From Tistrella mobilis (GTDB lineage Bacteria; Pseudomonadota; Alphaproteobacteria; Tistrellales; Tistrellaceae): DNA of 64,000 nucleotides. A model generated the notes under the pieces. That model was given only the letters and a program-made list of their open reading frames with translations, made no database searches and was not told the DNA's origin. This document shows, in pieces, positions 16,561 through 24,306 of the stretch. The stretch lies in assembly GCF_039634785.1 (NCBI RefSeq), contig NZ_JBBIAB010000001.1:310001-374000 (forward strand), given 5' to 3'. The stretch's first letter is position 1; every line of letters begins with the position of its first letter. The position numbers and the translations under genes were made by a program.

Positions 16561-17628
16561 ATGCTGGACCCTGTCGATCTTCTGCTTGCGGTGCCGGGGC
16601 CGGTCGACCTCGCCACCGGCGGCTATGTCTATGACCGTCGGATCATGGCGGCTGCCGCCGGGCTTGGGGTGGTCGTCGAAACCCTGGCCCTGCCCGGCGG
16701 GCCGCCGCCGGTCGGGCCCCCGGCGCTCGCCATGCTCCGCGACCGGCTGGCCGCCGGTCCGGTCCGGGCGCTGCTGATCGACGGTCTGGCCCTGCCGGGG
16801 CTGGCGCCGCTGCTCGACGAGATCACGCCCGCGGGCAGCGGCGGCCCGCGGCGGATCGCGCTGGTCCATCACCCCTGTGCGCTCGAAACCGGCCTTGCGC
16901 CCCAGGTCGCGGCCGATCTGGCCCGGCTGGAACGCGCGGCGCTCGCCCGGGTGGATGCGGTGGTGGCCACCAGCCCCGCCACGGCGGCCCTGCTGCGTGA
17001 CCAGCGTTGGACCGATCTGCCGGTGCAGGTGATCGAGCCCGGCCTGTCGGTGGAGCCCCTCCCCCATCAGGCCGCCCGGGACGGCGCGCTGCGCCTGCTG
17101 ACGGTGGCCAGCCTCACGCCCCGCAAGGCCCATGAGGATCTGGTGGCGGCGCTTGGCCAGATCGGCCGCGATCATGACTGGCGGCTGGATCTCGTCGGCC
17201 CCGACACGCTGGACCCGCCCCATGCCGCCCGGGTGCGCGCGGCGATCCGGGCCGCCGGGCTGGGCGACCGGATCCACCTGCATGGCGTGCTGTCGGGCGA
17301 CGACCTTGCCCGGCGTTATGCCGCGGCCGATGTCTTCGTGCTGCCCTCGCGCTTCGAAGGCTATGGCATGGCCTTCGCCGAGGCCCTGGCCGCCGGCCTG
17401 CCGGTGGTCGCCGCCCGGGCCGGCGCGGTGCCGGAGCTGGTGCCCGACAGCGCCGGGATCCTGGTGCCGCCGGGCGATATCGATGCGCTGGCCGATGCCC
17501 TGCGGCGGCTGATGGCGGATGCCGGGCTTCGCGGGCGTCTGGCCCGGGCCGCGGCAGAGGCCGGCGCCCGCCTGCCCCGCTGGCCCGATCAGGCCCGGCG
17601 GCTGGCGACCCTGATATCGGAGGTCTGA
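16561..17628 (+). CDS. GT4-family glycosyltransferase
   Basis: A 355-residue GT-B fold, retaining glycosyltransferase. The donor-binding half contains LRLLTVASLTPRKAHEDLVAAL, LDLVGPD, and the E-x7-E motif in SRFEGYGMAFAEALAAG near residue 266, followed by PVVAARAGAVPELV and GILVPPGD. There is no membrane segment, so it works in the cytosol on a soluble acceptor. It is 14 bp after the PTPS homologue. GT4 enzymes that glycosylate pterins are known from cyanobacteria, which makes a pteridine-like acceptor a reasonable inference here. Its stop overlaps the methyltransferase start. Confidence 0.88.
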   Translation: MLDPVDLLLAVPGPVDLATGGYVYDRRIMAAAAGLGVVVETLALPGGPPPVGPPALAMLRDRLAAGPVRALLIDGLALPGLAPLLDEITPAGSGGPRRIALVHHPCALETGLAPQVAADLARLERAALARVDAVVATSPATAALLRDQRWTDLPVQVIEPGLSVEPLPHQAARDGALRLLTVASLTPRKAHEDLVAALGQIGRDHDWRLDLVGPDTLDPPHAARVRAAIRAAGLGDRIHLHGVLSGDDLARRYAAADVFVLPSRFEGYGMAFAEALAAGLPVVAARAGAVPELVPDSAGILVPPGDIDALADALRRLMADAGLRGRLARAAAEAGARLPRWPDQARRLATLISEV

Positions 17629-18455
17629 TGGGGTTCGATCCCGATTGGCTGGCGCTGCGCGCCGGTTTCGACACCGCCGCCCGGGCGACGGCGCTTGAGG
17701 CACGGCTCGCCCGCCATCTCGCCGGCCGGCACGACGTCAGGGTGGTCGATCTGGGGGCGGGCACCGGTGCCGGGCTGGTGCATCTGGCGCCAAGGCTGGG
17801 GGCGCAGCTCCGCCAGTCCTGGTGTCTGGTAGAGCGTGACCCGGTGCTGATCGCCGCCGGCCGCGCCCGGCTGGCGGTCCAGCCCGAAGCCGCGGATGTC
17901 ACGGTCGATTGGCTGGAGGCGGATCTCGCCACCGCCGATCTGGCCCCGGTTCTGGAAGGTGCCGATCTCGTCCATTTCACCGCCCTCATCGATCTGGCCG
18001 GGCGCGTCTGGCTGGAGGATCTGGCCGGCGCCCTGGCCCGGTCCGGCGCGCCGGTTCTGGGCGCCCTCACCTGGGACGGGCGGATGGTCTGGGATCCGGC
18101 CGCCGCCACCGATGCGGATGCGGTGGCGGGCTTCGCGCGTCATCAGCGCCGCGACAAGGGGCTGGGCGGCCCCGCGCTCGGGCCCGATGCGGCGCCGTAT
18201 TTTGCCGAGGCGCTGCGGCGTCATGGTTTCGAGGTGACACTCGCCCGCTCCGACTGGGTGATCGGCCCCGACCATCCGGCGATGCATCAGGCGATGGTCG
18301 ACGGCGTCGCCGGGGCCCTGGTCGATCTGGTCGATGGCGGCGAGGCGCCGGCCGGGCTGGTCGCCGATTTCCGGGCCGGCCGCGCCGCCGCGGGCCCCGG
18401 GCGGCTGGTGGTCGGGCATCTGGATCTGCTGGGCATTCCGCCCTCTCCTGCCTGA
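17628..18455 (+). CDS. Class I SAM-dependent methyltransferase of the pterin-like cluster
   Basis: A 275-residue methyltransferase. SAM motif I VVDLGAGTGAG lies at residues 39-49, the acidic loop after strand 2 is in CLVERDPVLI, and VDWLEADLATADLAPVLEGAD gives motifs II and III. The C-terminal part is family-specific. The ATG at 17628 shares one base with the glycosyltransferase stop (TGATG), so this is the last gene of the rightward operon. The acceptor is presumably the pathway product, by context only. Its stop codon lies in the first unit of a 16-bp tandem repeat. Confidence 0.85.
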   Translation: MGFDPDWLALRAGFDTAARATALEARLARHLAGRHDVRVVDLGAGTGAGLVHLAPRLGAQLRQSWCLVERDPVLIAAGRARLAVQPEAADVTVDWLEADLATADLAPVLEGADLVHFTALIDLAGRVWLEDLAGALARSGAPVLGALTWDGRMVWDPAAATDADAVAGFARHQRRDKGLGGPALGPDAAPYFAEALRRHGFEVTLARSDWVIGPDHPAMHQAMVDGVAGALVDLVDGGEAPAGLVADFRAGRAAAGPGRLVVGHLDLLGIPPSPA

Positions 18456-18516
18456 TCCGGCCCCTGCCTGATCCGACACGTCCCCGATCCAACACTTGCC
18501 TGATCCGGCAGGGGCC
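18449..18516. repeat. 16-bp tandem repeat across a stop codon, forming a possible hairpin
   Basis: Four 16-bp units begin at 18449, 18465, 18481 and 18497. Units 1, 2 and 4 start TGCCTGATCCG, and the third is degenerate. The TGA of unit 1 is the stop of the methyltransferase gene. In addition GGCCCCTGCC (18459-18468) and GGCAGGGGCC (18507-18516) are exact reverse complements and could fold into a terminator-like stem with a 38-nt loop. It fills the 103-bp gap before the response regulator gene. Confidence 0.6.
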
Positions 18517-18558
18517 CCGTAAAACCTTGGGGGACGCCATCGACGGAAAGCGCCGCCC

Positions 18559-19260
18559 ATGACCGCCCAGAAGCGCATCCTGCTGATCGACGACGATCCC
18601 CTGCTGCGCCAGACGCTTGCCGAGCAGCTGGCGCTCTACGAGGAATTCGCCATCGAAGAGGCGGCGAGCGGTGCCCAGGCGCTGGAGAAGGTCAAGGCGG
18701 GGCTGAAATCCACCCCCCATGACCTGGTCATTCTGGATATCGGCCTGCCCGATCTGGACGGGCGCGAGGTCTGCCGGCTGATGCGCCGCGCCGGGCTGAA
18801 GGCGCCGATCGTGATGCTGACCGGTGCCGATACCGAGGCCGACACCATTCTGGGCCTGGATGCCGGGGCGAACGACTATGTCACCAAGCCCTTCCGCTTT
18901 GCGGTGCTGCTGGCCCGGGTTCGTGCCCATCTGCGCCAGCATGAACAATCCGACGATGCGGTTTTCGCGATCGGCCCCTATCAGTTCCGCCCGGCGGTGA
19001 AGATGCTGGTCACCGAAGACGGCCGGCGCAAGATCAGGCTCACCGACAAGGAAGCCCAGATCCTGAAATATCTCTACCGCGCGGGCGACAAGCCGGTGCC
19101 GCGCGACCGGCTGCTCGACGAGGTCTGGGGCTATAATGCCGGGGTCGCCACCCATACGCTGGAAACCCATATCTACCGCCTGCGCCAGAAGATAGAGCCC
19201 GACCCGGCCAATGCCCGGCTGCTGATCACCGAGGCCGGCGGCTACCGGCTCAATCTCTGA
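18559..19260 (+). CDS. OmpR/PhoB-type response regulator (orphan)
   Basis: A 233-residue two-domain regulator. The receiver domain (1-120) has the acidic pair Asp11-Asp12, the phospho-acceptor Asp60 in LVILDIGLPDLDG, the switch Thr in VMLTGAD and the conserved Lys in YVTKPF. The C-terminal winged helix (about 135-233) contains LTDKEAQILKYL and the recognition region THTLETHIYRLRQKIE. No histidine kinase is adjacent, so the partner kinase must be elsewhere. It converges on the LysR gene with only 6 bp between stops. Confidence 0.92.
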   Translation: MTAQKRILLIDDDPLLRQTLAEQLALYEEFAIEEAASGAQALEKVKAGLKSTPHDLVILDIGLPDLDGREVCRLMRRAGLKAPIVMLTGADTEADTILGLDAGANDYVTKPFRFAVLLARVRAHLRQHEQSDDAVFAIGPYQFRPAVKMLVTEDGRRKIRLTDKEAQILKYLYRAGDKPVPRDRLLDEVWGYNAGVATHTLETHIYRLRQKIEPDPANARLLITEAGGYRLNL

Positions 19261-19266
19261 TATCCT

Positions 19267-20175
19267 TCAGGTCCTGACCGCCGCGGCCGCGATCTCGCGC
19301 ACCAGCCGGCGCAGCCAGCGGTGGCCGTCATCCTCGCGGTGGCGGATATGCCAGGCCATGTGGCCGGGGAAACGGCCCAGATCCGCGGGCGGCTCCAGCA
19401 CCTTCAGCCGCGGGTCGCCGGCCAGCCTGCGGCAGATCGCGGTCGGCAGGGTCGCGCAAAGATCGGTGGCGGCGACCAGTTCCGGGATGGCGAGGAAATG
19501 GGTCACCGAGACCGCGACCTCGCGCTCCAGCCCCAGCCGTTCCAGCACCTGGAACAGCCCCACTTTCAGCCGGCCGGGCGGCAGCAGGTTCACATGGCGC
19601 AGCCGTTCAAAGGCGGCGCGATCCAGCCTGTCCCCCGCCGCATCGGGGTGGTCGGCGCGCAGCACGCAGGAAAGCCCGTCGGTCAGGATTTCCTGCACGA
19701 CCAGCGTGTCCGGCGGATCGACGATCCGGCCCAGCGCCAGGGCGGTATCGCCCGCAAGAAGCCCGGTTTCGGCCAGATCCGCGCCGAAGGGCAGCACGCG
19801 GAGCCGCACCCCCGGCGCCTCTGCCTGAACCCGCGCCACCAGCGCCGGCAGCAGCACGAATTCGGCATAGCTGTTGGCCGAGATCACGAAGCTGCGCCGC
19901 GCGGTTGCGGGGTCGAAACCCTGTGCCGCCAGCACGGCATCGTCGATTCCGGCCAGCGCCCTGGTGATCGCCGGGGCCAGCGCCAGGGCCTTTTCGGTCG
20001 GCCGCATGCCATAGCGCTCACGCACGAACAGCGGGTCGCCGATCAGCGCCCGCAGCCGGGTCAGCGCCCCGCTCACCGCCGGCTGGGTCATGCCCAGGCG
20101 ATGGGCGGCGCGGGTCACGCTGCCTTCGTCGATCAGCGCGGCGAAGATCCGCATCAGGTTCAGGTCATACATCAT
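19267..20175 (-). CDS. LysR-family transcriptional regulator
   Basis: A 302-residue LysR regulator. The N-terminal winged helix is MMYDLNLMRIFAALIDEG with the recognition helix TQPAVSGALTRLR; residues about 90-290 form the periplasmic-binding-like effector domain. It is divergent from the DJ-1/PfpI gene at 20299 and most likely controls it. A 9-bp inverted repeat (20176-20200) touches its start codon, so the transcript may be leaderless or very short-leadered and autoregulated. Two ATG codons in tandem (20175, 20172) make the exact start uncertain by one residue. Confidence 0.9.
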   Translation of the reverse strand: MMYDLNLMRIFAALIDEGSVTRAAHRLGMTQPAVSGALTRLRALIGDPLFVRERYGMRPTEKALALAPAITRALAGIDDAVLAAQGFDPATARRSFVISANSYAEFVLLPALVARVQAEAPGVRLRVLPFGADLAETGLLAGDTALALGRIVDPPDTLVVQEILTDGLSCVLRADHPDAAGDRLDRAAFERLRHVNLLPPGRLKVGLFQVLERLGLEREVAVSVTHFLAIPELVAATDLCATLPTAICRRLAGDPRLKVLEPPADLGRFPGHMAWHIRHREDDGHRWLRRLVREIAAAAVRT

Positions 20176-20200
20176 CAGATATCATTCTAGCTGATATCTG
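20176..20200. promoter_or_regulatory. Inverted-repeat operator for the LysR regulator
   Basis: Perfect 9-bp arms CAGATATCA and TGATATCTG are separated by TTCTAGC. The inner part reads as a T-N11-A LysR box (ATC-N9-GAT). It ends one base before the LysR start codon on the reverse strand and lies 99 bp upstream of the DJ-1/PfpI gene, the standard position for a LysR site that represses its own gene and activates the divergent one. Confidence 0.75.
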
Positions 20201-20298
20201 GCATTGGTGCCGCGAATTTGAATCTGCCCGGGCCCCGCGCCACCTGAAGGATCGACCAGGACACATCATCACCCCCATCGATGAAGGGCCGATCTCTC

Positions 20299-20955
20299 AT
20301 GAGCCGCATTCTGTTTATCCTCACCAGCCACGACCGCCTGCTCGACGGCAAGCCCACCGGCCTCTGGCTGGAAGAACATGCCGTGCCCTTCATGGCCTTC
20401 ACCGAAGCCGGGCACGAGGTCACGGTCACCTCGGTCGCCGGCGGCGACGTGCCGGTCGATCCGAACAGCACCCCCTCCCCCGATCAGGCGGCGGCCTGGG
20501 CGCCGGCGATCGCGGCGCTGAAGGACACGCCGGCCTATGACCGCATCGACACCACCGGCTTCGATGCCGTCTATCTGCCCGGCGGCCATGGCACCATGTT
20601 CGACATGCCGTTCAATCGCCGCCTGCACGATCTGCTCTTCGCCTTTGCCGATGCCGGCCGGCTGGTCGCCGCGGTCTGCCATGCACCGGCGGTGTTCGGC
20701 GACATGCGCCGTCCCGACGGCACGCCCTTCGTCAAGGGCCGCCGGCTCGCCGCCTTCACCGACAGCGAGGAAGCGGCGGTGGGCGGCACCCACAACGTGC
20801 CCTTCCTGCTCGAAACCCGGCTGAAGCAGCTGGGCGCGCTGCATGAAGGCGCTGCCGACTGGAATGTGAAGGCCGTGCAGGATGGCCGGCTGATCACCGG
20901 CCAGAACCCGCAAAGCTCGGGCGAGGTGGCGCGGCTGGTGCTGGCCGCGCTTTAA
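20299..20955 (+). CDS. DJ-1/PfpI (Hsp31-like, class I glutamine amidotransferase-like) protein
   Basis: A 218-residue alpha/beta protein of the DJ-1/PfpI superfamily. The nucleophile elbow AAVCHAP has Cys127, an early Glu is in TGLWLEEHAVP, and YLPGGHGTMFDM is the conserved glycine-rich strand turn; these are Hsp31/glyoxalase III features. Members detoxify methylglyoxal or act as holdases. The start at 20299 follows GAAGGG at suitable spacing; the ATG 18 bp upstream lacks a ribosome site. It faces a LysR regulator, which suggests induction by a reactive carbonyl or oxidant, as an inference. Confidence 0.88.
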   Translation: MSRILFILTSHDRLLDGKPTGLWLEEHAVPFMAFTEAGHEVTVTSVAGGDVPVDPNSTPSPDQAAAWAPAIAALKDTPAYDRIDTTGFDAVYLPGGHGTMFDMPFNRRLHDLLFAFADAGRLVAAVCHAPAVFGDMRRPDGTPFVKGRRLAAFTDSEEAAVGGTHNVPFLLETRLKQLGALHEGAADWNVKAVQDGRLITGQNPQSSGEVARLVLAAL

Positions 20956-20970
20956 GGCGCCGGCGTCCCG

Positions 20971-21006
20971 TCAGATACGGCTTCCCTCAGATACGGCTTC
21001 CGTCAG
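20971..21006. repeat. 16-bp tandem repeat across the enoyl-CoA hydratase stop codon
   Basis: Two full units starting TCAGATACGGCTTCC (20971 and 20987) and a third partial unit TCAGA at 21003. Each TCA is a reverse-strand TGA; the one at 21003-21005 is the stop of the enoyl-CoA hydratase gene. The repeat fills the 47-bp convergent gap. Confidence 0.7.
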
Positions 21007-21764
21007 ACATCGTCATAGACCGGTGCCCGCTTCTCCGTCAGCGCGGCATAGCCTTCCCGCGCTTCGGCAGAGGTGAAGCTGGCGCCGATCTCCGCCACCG
21101 CCGCCGCCCGGTCCAGCCGGCCGGCGGCGATGTCGTCCAGCAGGCGCTTGAAATTGCGCACCGTCTGCGGGGCCAGCCCGGTGATGCGGGCGGCATGGGC
21201 ATCGACTGCGGCGGCCAGCGCCCCCTCTTCCCCGCCGGTCAGCTGGTCCAGAAAGCCGATGCGCAGCAGCTCGTCCGCTTCCATCGGCTCGGCCAGGGCC
21301 AGCAGGCGTTTGGCGGCGGTGATGCCCAGTTTGGCGACGAAACGCTCAAGCCCCGTCACGTGATACATCACCCCGATCCGGGCCGGCGGTGCCACCGCCC
21401 GGCTGGCGGGGGTGCCGATGCGGATGTCGCAGGCCAGCGCCAGATCCACCCCGCCGCCATGGACCCCGCCGTTCAGCGCGCAGATCGTGGGCACCGCCAC
21501 CCGGGCCACCCGTTCGCACAGCTTTTCCAGCGGGTTGTCGGTCCAGTCCACCCCGGCCAGATCGTCGAAGGCGACGCCGGAACAGAAGGTCCCGCCTTCG
21601 CCCGTCAACACCATCACCCGCACGCCGCGCGTGGCCTCTGCCTGATCGATCAGCCCGATCAGCGCCGGGATCTCGCGCATCAGCAGCGCATTGCGCTTGG
21701 CCGGCCGGGTCAGGGTCAGGGTGGCGCGCGGCCCCGCAATCTCCAGGCGGGCGGTCTCGATCAT
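21003..21764 (-). CDS. Enoyl-CoA hydratase/isomerase (crotonase) family protein
   Basis: A 253-residue crotonase-fold enzyme. The two oxyanion-hole segments are GTFCSGVAFDDLAG and LNGGVHGGGVDLALACD. The position of the first catalytic Glu of classical enoyl-CoA hydratases reads VHGGG, and the second region reads PPARIGVMYHVTG, so the typical Glu pair is not evident and the reaction may differ from simple hydration. The start at 21764 is fixed by AAAGGA eight bases upstream; an in-frame ATG 30 bp earlier has none. No fatty-acid operon surrounds it. Confidence 0.85.
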   Translation of the reverse strand: MIETARLEIAGPRATLTLTRPAKRNALLMREIPALIGLIDQAEATRGVRVMVLTGEGGTFCSGVAFDDLAGVDWTDNPLEKLCERVARVAVPTICALNGGVHGGGVDLALACDIRIGTPASRAVAPPARIGVMYHVTGLERFVAKLGITAAKRLLALAEPMEADELLRIGFLDQLTGGEEGALAAAVDAHAARITGLAPQTVRNFKRLLDDIAAGRLDRAAAVAEIGASFTSAEAREGYAALTEKRAPVYDDV

Positions 21765-21891
21765 CCGGCAGGTCCTTTCGGGCTGGAATGGCATGGGGCT
21801 GATCGACGCATGGTTGATCGAAGCCCGCCCCGGATCAAGCCTTCAGGATGACACTGCCACCCCCGCCGCCATCCCCGCCGGTCTCGTCGGC

Positions 21892-22629
21892 TCAATCCCG
21901 TTTCTTGGGCGGCCGGCCGCGGCGGCGGCGCAAGGGGGAACGGCGCCCCTCGGCACCGGGCATGATACCGTCGCAGGCGTCGGCGATGTTCCGGACGGCC
22001 GCGGCCAGGGCCTGCCGCCGCCCCGGATCCTCGATCCGGGCATAGGCGACCAGCAGATCCTGAAGCTGGCGATCCTCGGTGGTGACGGGCGTGCCGGCCG
22101 ACAATGTGGCGGGCGCCTCGGCCAGCTGGTCGCCGCTCAGCCAGGCTTCCAGATCCGTGCCGGTCGGCAGGCCGTCGAAGAAATAGGCGACCGGCACGCC
22201 CAGGAAGGTGGCGGCGATATACAGCCGGCCGGCGCTGATCCGGTTCAGGCCGCGTTCGTATTTCTGCACCTGCTGAAAGGTCAGGCCCAGGGCTTCGCCC
22301 AGCTGATGCTGGCTGATTTCCCGCATCTGGCGCAGGGCCAGAAGGCGCGCGCCGACATGGGCATCGATCATCTGGGCGCTGGCCGAGCGGATTTCCGGGT
22401 CGATCATCACCGGTTCCACGGGTGGCCAGTCGGGCACCCCGCCATCGGCGATCAACTGGTCCCCCGGCCCGCGTCTGCGGCCCTTCGGTGCCGATATGGT
22501 CTTCTCGACCGATATGGCCGTCCCGACCGGTATGGTCTGCCGGGTCTCCGCACCTTCCCGCATCTCGCTGCGCTTCTGTGTCGGTCTGGTCTGGCGCTTG
22601 GGGCCGTCATGCTGGTTGTCGTCGGTCAT
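21892..22629 (-). CDS. XRE-family helix-turn-helix regulator with basic tail
   Basis: A 245-residue DNA-binding protein. The XRE/HTH_3 domain at about 90-150 reads GARLLALRQMREISQHQLGE, then GLTFQQVQKYERGLNRISAG, the QKYERG form common in Rhodospirillales-like bacteria. Residues 20-60 are disordered and carry an imperfect six-residue repeat (TIPVGT, AISVEK, TISAPK) encoded by 18-bp DNA units. The C-terminus SPLRRRRGRPPKKRD resembles an AT-hook. The ATG at 22629 is preferred over an upstream TTG. It is downstream of comM on the same strand with an 18-bp gap. Confidence 0.83.
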   Translation of the reverse strand: MTDDNQHDGPKRQTRPTQKRSEMREGAETRQTIPVGTAISVEKTISAPKGRRRGPGDQLIADGGVPDWPPVEPVMIDPEIRSASAQMIDAHVGARLLALRQMREISQHQLGEALGLTFQQVQKYERGLNRISAGRLYIAATFLGVPVAYFFDGLPTGTDLEAWLSGDQLAEAPATLSAGTPVTTEDRQLQDLLVAYARIEDPGRRQALAAAVRNIADACDGIMPGAEGRRSPLRRRRGRPPKKRD

Positions 22630-22647
22630 GGCCAAGGGGTCCGTTGG

Positions 22648-24306
22648 TCACTGTGGGGGATGGGAGGGCCGGGCATGCGGACCACCACGATCGCGGGGCG
22701 GACCGGCGGCGGCGCGCAGTCCGGCCGCCGGGCCGGGCGGGCGGCGATAGGCCAGGGCCTCGCTCAACTGGGGGCGGCCGATCCGCTCGCGGCCGGCCAG
22801 ATCGGCGATGGTCAGCGCAACCCGCAGAACCCGGGTCACGCCGCGTGCCGACAGACGAAGGCGTTCCGATGCGCGCAGCATCAACTCCCGTGCCGGCCCG
22901 TCCAGGGCGGCGGCCTGATCAAGGGCCGTGCCTTCCAGCTCGGCATTGGTCATCGGCCGGCGCAGATGGGCCGGGGTGTCGTCCAGGCCGGCCAGGCCGC
23001 GATTGCGGGCATCGGCACGGGCGCGTGCCGCCAGCACCCGCGCCCGGATCGGGGCGCTCGCTTCTCCCGGGCCATGGGCCAGGATTGCGGCCGGCGGTGT
23101 CGGTGCCAGTTCGATCGTCATGTCGAAACGGTCGAGCAGCGGGCCCGAGAGGCGGCTTTGATAATCGGCCGCGCAGCGCGGCGCGCGATTGCAGGCCAGC
23201 ATCGGGTCGGCGACATGGCCGCAGCGGCAGGGATTCATCGCCGCCAGCAGCTGAACGCGCGCCGGATAGGACACATGCATCGCCGCCCGCGAGACCACCG
23301 CCTCGCCGCTTTCCACCGGCTGGCGCAGGGCTTCCAGCGTCGGCCGGGCGAATTCGGGCAGTTCGTCCAGGAACAGCACCCCGCCATGGGCCAGGCTGAT
23401 CTCCCCCGGGCGGGCGCGGTTGCCGCCGCCGACCAGGGCCGCGGCCGATGCCGAATGATGCGGGTCACGGAAGGGCCGGCTGATTCTGGGCCGCACCTGC
23501 CCGCGGCCGGCCACGCTTTCAATCAGGCACAGATCCAGCGATTCCGCCGGCGCCAGCGGCGGCAACAGGCCGGGCAGCCGTCGGGCCAGCATGGATTTGC
23601 CGGCGCCGGGCGGGCCGATCATCAGCAGATTGTGCCGGCCGGCCGCGGCGATCTCCAGCGCCCGCCGTGCCACCGGCTGGCCGCGGATATCGGCCATGTC
23701 GGGCAAAGGCGGCTCTCCGTCCAGCCGCGGCTCCGGCGGGGTGGGCAGCGTGCTGCGCCCGGTCAGATGCCCCAGCAGGCCCAGCAGGTCGGGGGCTGCG
23801 ATCACCGCATGGCGGTCGCCCGCCCAGGCCGCCTCCTCTGCCGAGGCGGCCGGGCAGATGATCCGCCGGCCGGTTTCGGCCGCAAGCACGGCCGCCGGCA
23901 GCACGCCGGCCACCGCGGCAAGCGTGCCGTCCAGCGCCAGCTCGCCCAGGGCCAGATGGCCGTCCAGCACGCCGGACGGCAGGGCGCCGATGCCCAGCAT
24001 CAGGGCGAGCGCGATCGGCAGATCGTAATGCGAGCCTTCCTTGGCCAGGCCCGCCGGGGCCAGATTGACCAGGATGCGCCTGGCCGGCAGGGTCAGCCCC
24101 AGCCGACCCAGCGCCGCCCGCACCCGTTCGCGGGCTTCGGTTACCGCCTTGTCGCCCAGGCCGACCACAGCAAAGGCCGGCAGCCCGGCCGAGATCGCCA
24201 CCTGGACCTCGACCGGGACGGCGCGGATGCCGGTGAGCGCGATGGTATCGACGCGCGCGGTCAACGGCACCGCTCCCGGTTCCGGGCTGCAAGGCCACCG
24301 GTGCAT
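22648..24306 (-). CDS. comM: ComM/YifB-type AAA+ ATPase (Mg-chelatase-like)
   Basis: A 552-residue hexameric helicase that promotes branch migration when transformed DNA is integrated. The N-terminal YifB domain is present (VPVEVQVAISAGLPAFAVVG and ILVNLAPAGLAKEGSHYDLP), followed by Walker A GPPGAGKS near residue 232, Walker B GVLFLDELPEF, the MNPCRCG zinc segment and the C-terminal lid RLRLSARGVTRVLRVALTIA. The first residues MHRWPCSPEPGA are not conserved; a GTG at 24270 (VPLTARVDTI) would match family length better. The upstream 670 bp is AT-rich. Confidence 0.92.
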   Translation of the reverse strand: MHRWPCSPEPGAVPLTARVDTIALTGIRAVPVEVQVAISAGLPAFAVVGLGDKAVTEARERVRAALGRLGLTLPARRILVNLAPAGLAKEGSHYDLPIALALMLGIGALPSGVLDGHLALGELALDGTLAAVAGVLPAAVLAAETGRRIICPAASAEEAAWAGDRHAVIAAPDLLGLLGHLTGRSTLPTPPEPRLDGEPPLPDMADIRGQPVARRALEIAAAGRHNLLMIGPPGAGKSMLARRLPGLLPPLAPAESLDLCLIESVAGRGQVRPRISRPFRDPHHSASAAALVGGGNRARPGEISLAHGGVLFLDELPEFARPTLEALRQPVESGEAVVSRAAMHVSYPARVQLLAAMNPCRCGHVADPMLACNRAPRCAADYQSRLSGPLLDRFDMTIELAPTPPAAILAHGPGEASAPIRARVLAARARADARNRGLAGLDDTPAHLRRPMTNAELEGTALDQAAALDGPARELMLRASERLRLSARGVTRVLRVALTIADLAGRERIGRPQLSEALAYRRPPGPAAGLRAAAGPPRDRGGPHARPSHPPQ

